64,000 nt of DNA from Siminovitchia terrae (GTDB lineage Bacteria; Bacillota; Bacilli; Bacillales; Bacillaceae_C). Under the pieces are notes generated by a model. It was not told the origin of the DNA. It saw only the letters and a list, made by a program, of their open reading frames with translations, and did no database searches. Positions 61,964-64,000 of this stretch are shown one piece after another (the first letter of the stretch is position 1; every line of letters begins with the position of its first letter). The position numbers were made by a program, and so were the translations under genes. The stretch spans positions 309,560 to 373,559 of the forward strand of contig NZ_QYTW02000002.1 of NCBI RefSeq assembly GCF_003605405.2. The letters are read 5' to 3'.

Positions 61964-62214
61964 TAATCAGATGGCATACAGAGACGGTTCGCATGATCTG
62001 AAAACATCTGTCAAACAACTTCCTCTCCCAAGCTTTCCCTCTGCTTAGGAAATGATTAAACTTTTGTGTTGTTCGAACATCTCTATTCCACAACATGGAT
62101 TCTGCAAAATCGGGCGCCATCAGTATTCCCGATAAGCGCCCGATTGTTGAAGAGCGTTATTGAACGAAAGCTCCCGTTAGCTTAGTGGCAAATCATTACA
62201 ACCTGCTATTTCTC

Positions 62215-62346
62215 CTAAAGCTCGACCAGTCGGCCTTCAGGGTCTTTAATACAAATAAACTTTCCAAATTCACTAATCTCTTTTTCTTTACAAGAGGTAC
62301 ACCAATATGTTCAAGATAATTAATCGTCTCGTTTAGATTATGTACC
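62215..62346 (-). pseudogene. Glyoxalase/VOC-family remnant
   Basis: The minus strand encodes NETINYLEHIGVPLVKKK and, after a one-base frameshift, EISEFGKFICIKDPEGRLVEL, then stop at 62215. FIxIKDPEGxxVEL is the typical end of glyoxalase/dioxygenase (VOC) proteins. Only about the last 40 residues remain. Confidence 0.6.
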
Positions 62347-62409
62347 TGGAAATTTTAGAAAGTCAGCCTAGTCATGTGTTTAGGTGATTAGAACCGAGAT
62401 ATTTAGGGG
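62347..62409 (+). pseudogene. DUF2357-type nuclease, C-terminal fragment D
   Basis: Encodes LEILESQPSHVFR and, one frame over, IRTEIFR, matching LELLERQPSRVFKMIRGEIF of copy B. Only the last about 20 codons are left. Confidence 0.5.
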
Positions 62410-62509
62410 ATCGACTAAACAAATAGGTGCAACCATCCCCTCGAACCATATTTTTTGTGAGAGCTTGAAAATGATTATTGCGTTTGAATTGAGTAACATG
62501 TGCAGAGTT

Positions 62510-62565
62510 TTGAGCCAGCCAGTGCAGATAAATGAGCCACCTTCTGCGGACTGGAGAGCCAGCAC
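62510..62565 (+). repeat. Tandem GAGCCA units, second occurrence
   Basis: TGAGCCAGCCAGTG, TGAGCCACCTTCTG and GAGAGCCAGCACG follow each other at about 22-base spacing, as at 6310-6372. Probable remnant of an insertion-sequence end. Confidence 0.35.
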
Positions 62566-62577
62566 GATAAATGAAAT

Positions 62578-62636
62578 AACCTCTTGTATAATAAAAATTG
62601 CATGCAAACAAGCATGAGAATATTATACAAGAGGTT
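62578..62636. terminator. 15-bp perfect inverted repeat
   Basis: AACCTCTTGTATAAT (62578-62592) and ATTATACAAGAGGTT (62622-62636), followed by TTTT on the plus strand. It could be a terminator or a remnant of a palindromic element. Confidence 0.65.
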
Positions 62637-62814
62637 TTTATATCCCATATTCGGCACCTGAAAAATTGGAGACCTTTTTCAGGCGCTTATTTTTATATAT
62701 GGGGCTCTATTACTTCAAGCCTTCAAGTTCTTCATTATTTGCAGAATTGGGTAACACCGCTTTTAAAAAAATTCTGTTAATATTACTCCTCAAGAGGGAA
62801 CGTTCGTTCTGTGG

Positions 62815-62914
62815 GGTGTGTTATAATAATAAAAAACACCCCAGCCCTGCAAAATGGTAGCGGGGAAAGGGTGTTTATAGACAACTCCAGCCCTGCAAAT
62901 GGTAGCGGGGAAAG
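62815..62914 (+). other. Tandem hairpin repeats upstream of DUF3800 gene
   Basis: The unit CCAGCCCTGCAAAATGGTAG + CGGGGAAAG occurs at 62841-62869 and 62887-62914 (period 46 bases). Each folds as CCCTGC/GCGGGG with an A(A)AATGGTA loop. GGGGTGT (62815) or GGGTGTT (about 62869) can both pair with AACACCC (about 62834), so two leader folds exclude each other. Confidence 0.55.
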
Positions 62915-62993
62915 ACATTGTCCAACGATAGTATTTGTTAACCAAATTATAGTATGCAGCTTGTTATAAATCAAGTCAAAAATGGAGGAGAGA

Positions 62994-63322
62994 ATGAATT
63001 ACGCCATTTATTTTGATGAGTCCAATAAGCTAGATCAGCCTAATAGTGGGTATTCGTATTATGGTGCGTTGGGAGCAAGGGCATATACAATCGAACATCT
63101 CGTCAACAATATAAAACAGCAAAATGAAAAAATAAAGACAAGAAGTGAAATGCATTTTGTTAACTATACAAGTGATACAGATTTTGAGAAGTACTTTAAA
63201 AACCTTAATGTAGCTTTAATGCAAGATGTGAACATCAACCTTATGATTGTAAATAATGAGGATGCCAAAAGGATTGCCGAGAAGATGAATGCAAGCATGA
63301 GTGAACTTCGAGAATTATTTTA
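62994..63322 (+). pseudogene. DUF3800 family protein, interrupted by IS605-type element
   Basis: ATG 62994 (site TGGAGGAGAG) encodes MNYAIYFDESNKLDQPNSGY, the conserved opening of DUF3800 proteins, which have an RNase H-like fold with the Asp in YxDES, continuing to NASMSELRELFY. After about 110 codons the reading enters the left end of a tnpB element and stops at 63410 (KGRSPMSKWEMNVSRR is element-encoded). Full family members are usually 200-300 residues, so more than half is lost or lies beyond the element. The function of the family is unclear; many members sit in defence or mobile regions. Confidence 0.7.
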
Positions 63323-64000
63323 TCATTTCCTGACAGAAGACTCCCACTTCAAGGAATATAAAGGGCGGAGCCCAATGAGTAAGTGGGAGATGAATGTCAG
63401 TCGGCGATAGCCGAAACTGGTATCATTATAATAAAATGGAAACAAACGTTCTTGTTGTGAGGTGAAATTAATGTTAGTCAACAAAGCGTACAAATTTCGC
63501 ATATATCCAAACAAAAAACAAGAAATCCTCATTACTAAAACAATGGGCTGTTCACGTTTCGTATTCAATCATTTTTTAGCAAAGTGGAAGGATGCCTACA
63601 AGGAAACAGGAAAAGGATTAACCTACAATGCTTGTTCTGCTGAATTACCACAACTTAAAAAGGAATTAGTATGGTTAAAAGAAGTTGACAGCACTGCGAT
63701 TCAATTTTCACTTCAAAACCTTGCTGATTCGTATTCACGATTTTTCAAGAAACAAAACAGAGCACCTCGCTTCAAATCTAAAAAGAACAAAGTGCAATCT
63801 TACACAACAAAGCACACGAATGGTAATATCGCCATTGTAGGTAACAAAATTAAATTGCCTAAACTTGGTCTTGTTCGTTTTGCAAAAAGTTGTGATATGA
63901 AAGGTCGTATTCTTAACGCAACTGTTAGGCGTAATCCAAGTGGCAAATACTTTGTGTCCGTCTTGGTTGAAACAGAAGTACATGAGTTGCCTAAGACAGG
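63323..64000 (+). mobile_element. IS605-type tnpB element, left part
   Basis: The left end comes just after TTTTAT and has a subterminal hairpin CTCCCACTT (63341-63349)/AAGTGGGAG (63381-63389) enclosing a second small hairpin (GGGCGGAGCCC). The right end is beyond the window. The order of the bases around the hairpin (CAGAAG-CTCCCACTTC..GTAAGTGG-GAGATGAATG) matches the left module of the five MITEs. Confidence 0.75.
63471..64000 (+). CDS. tnpB: TnpB RNA-guided nuclease (partial, N-terminal)
   Basis: The frame is open from ATG 63471 to the window edge (176 codons). The start MLVNKAYKFRIYPNKKQEIL, TKTMGCSRFVFNHFLAKW, and YSRFFKKQNRAPRFKSKKNK are the N-terminal pattern of TnpB (OrfB of IS605/IS1341). 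The catalytic RuvC part and zinc finger lie beyond the window, so activity cannot be judged. GAGGTGAAATT precedes the start and TATAAT is present near 63426. No tnpA is adjacent on the left, so it may be an IS1341-type element relying on a TnpA supplied in trans. Confidence 0.85.
   Translation, partial: MLVNKAYKFRIYPNKKQEILITKTMGCSRFVFNHFLAKWKDAYKETGKGLTYNACSAELPQLKKELVWLKEVDSTAIQFSLQNLADSYSRFFKKQNRAPRFKSKKNKVQSYTTKHTNGNIAIVGNKIKLPKLGLVRFAKSCDMKGRILNATVRRNPSGKYFVSVLVETEVHELPKT

Larger units (their letters stand above)
61964..62840. other. Decay zone before DUF3800 gene
   Basis: Contains a VOC-family remnant (62215-62346), a DUF2357 C-terminal scrap (62347-62409), GAGCCA repeats (62510-62565) and a long hairpin (62578-62636). 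No intact gene is seen. Confidence 0.5.

Noticed and set aside
62841..62914. Two near-identical 28-29 base repeats as a CRISPR array
   Set aside because: Only two units with a 17-base spacer, no cas genes, and each unit folds internally with the leader. Treated as leader hairpins instead.

Overview
The window looks like the chromosome of a low-GC, spore-forming Bacillaceae (Bacillus in the broad sense). The evidence is AGGAGG-type ribosome binding sites with many TTG/GTG starts, a close NiaP homologue, a YxdJKLM/YxeA-type peptide-response module, an exosporium-protein-like gene, and holin-like type I toxin and phage replication genes of Bacillus type. It is a patchwork of ordinary single genes and small operons separated by long intergenic stretches full of small repeats, hairpins and gene fragments. 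I saw no tRNA or rRNA genes.

Layout. 0-7 kb: a Nudix hydrolase, a frameshifted Mrr-like nuclease, an alpha/beta hydrolase + MerR pair, an RNA methylase-like protein, a pseudouridine synthase and a SUKH protein. 7.5-12.8 kb: a two-component system divergent from a BceAB-type ABC transporter with a YxeA-family gene. 13-23 kb: single metabolic genes (SGNH hydrolase, isochorismatase-like hydrolase, alpha/beta hydrolase, niaP, a cyclic-2,3-diphosphoglycerate synthetase-like GTPase), an ExsC-like protein and an MBL-TetR operon with two clear operators. 23.3-27 kb: dapF, a 22-codon stub of lysA, D-cysteine desulfhydrase and a dicarboxylate-type symporter. 27-32.5 kb: a decay zone with IS3, tyrosine recombinase and serine recombinase remnants, a 26-residue holin-like toxin, a lipoprotein, an LCMT-type methyltransferase and a class V aminotransferase.

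32.6-45.2 kb is a defence island. It holds a two-gene Cap4-like nuclease + Rad50/SMC-like ATPase module (Lamassu/ABC-3C type) with an unrecognised third gene, an IS256 remnant, a complete IS200-type tnpA element, the wreck of an older methylase/specificity gene, and an intact type I restriction system (hsdM-hsdS-hsdR). 45.2-49.5 kb carries a probable structured RNA and an isolated phage replication trio (DnaD-like, G39P-like loader, DnaB). 49.9-52.2 kb has an inverted, split DUF2357-type gene, a nuclease + RAMA protein and a truncated TRAP permease. 52.6-58.5 kb is a polyamine-type ABC transporter operon with an FAD oxidoreductase, divergent from an XRE regulator with palindromic operators between them. 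58.5-64 kb holds more fragments of the DUF2357-type gene, a secreted EEP-family nuclease/phosphatase, a conserved hypothetical protein, a VOC remnant, and a DUF3800 gene with tandem hairpin repeats upstream that is interrupted by an IS605-type tnpB element running off the window.

Three repeat families tie the window together: five ~90-200 bp IS605-end-like MITEs (6.2-15.9 kb), eight copies of a TACGG-loop-CCGTA element usually bracketed by CCTCA..TTA/TAA..TGAGG (1.7-46 kb), and at least four scattered fragments of one DUF2357-type gene (50-62 kb).
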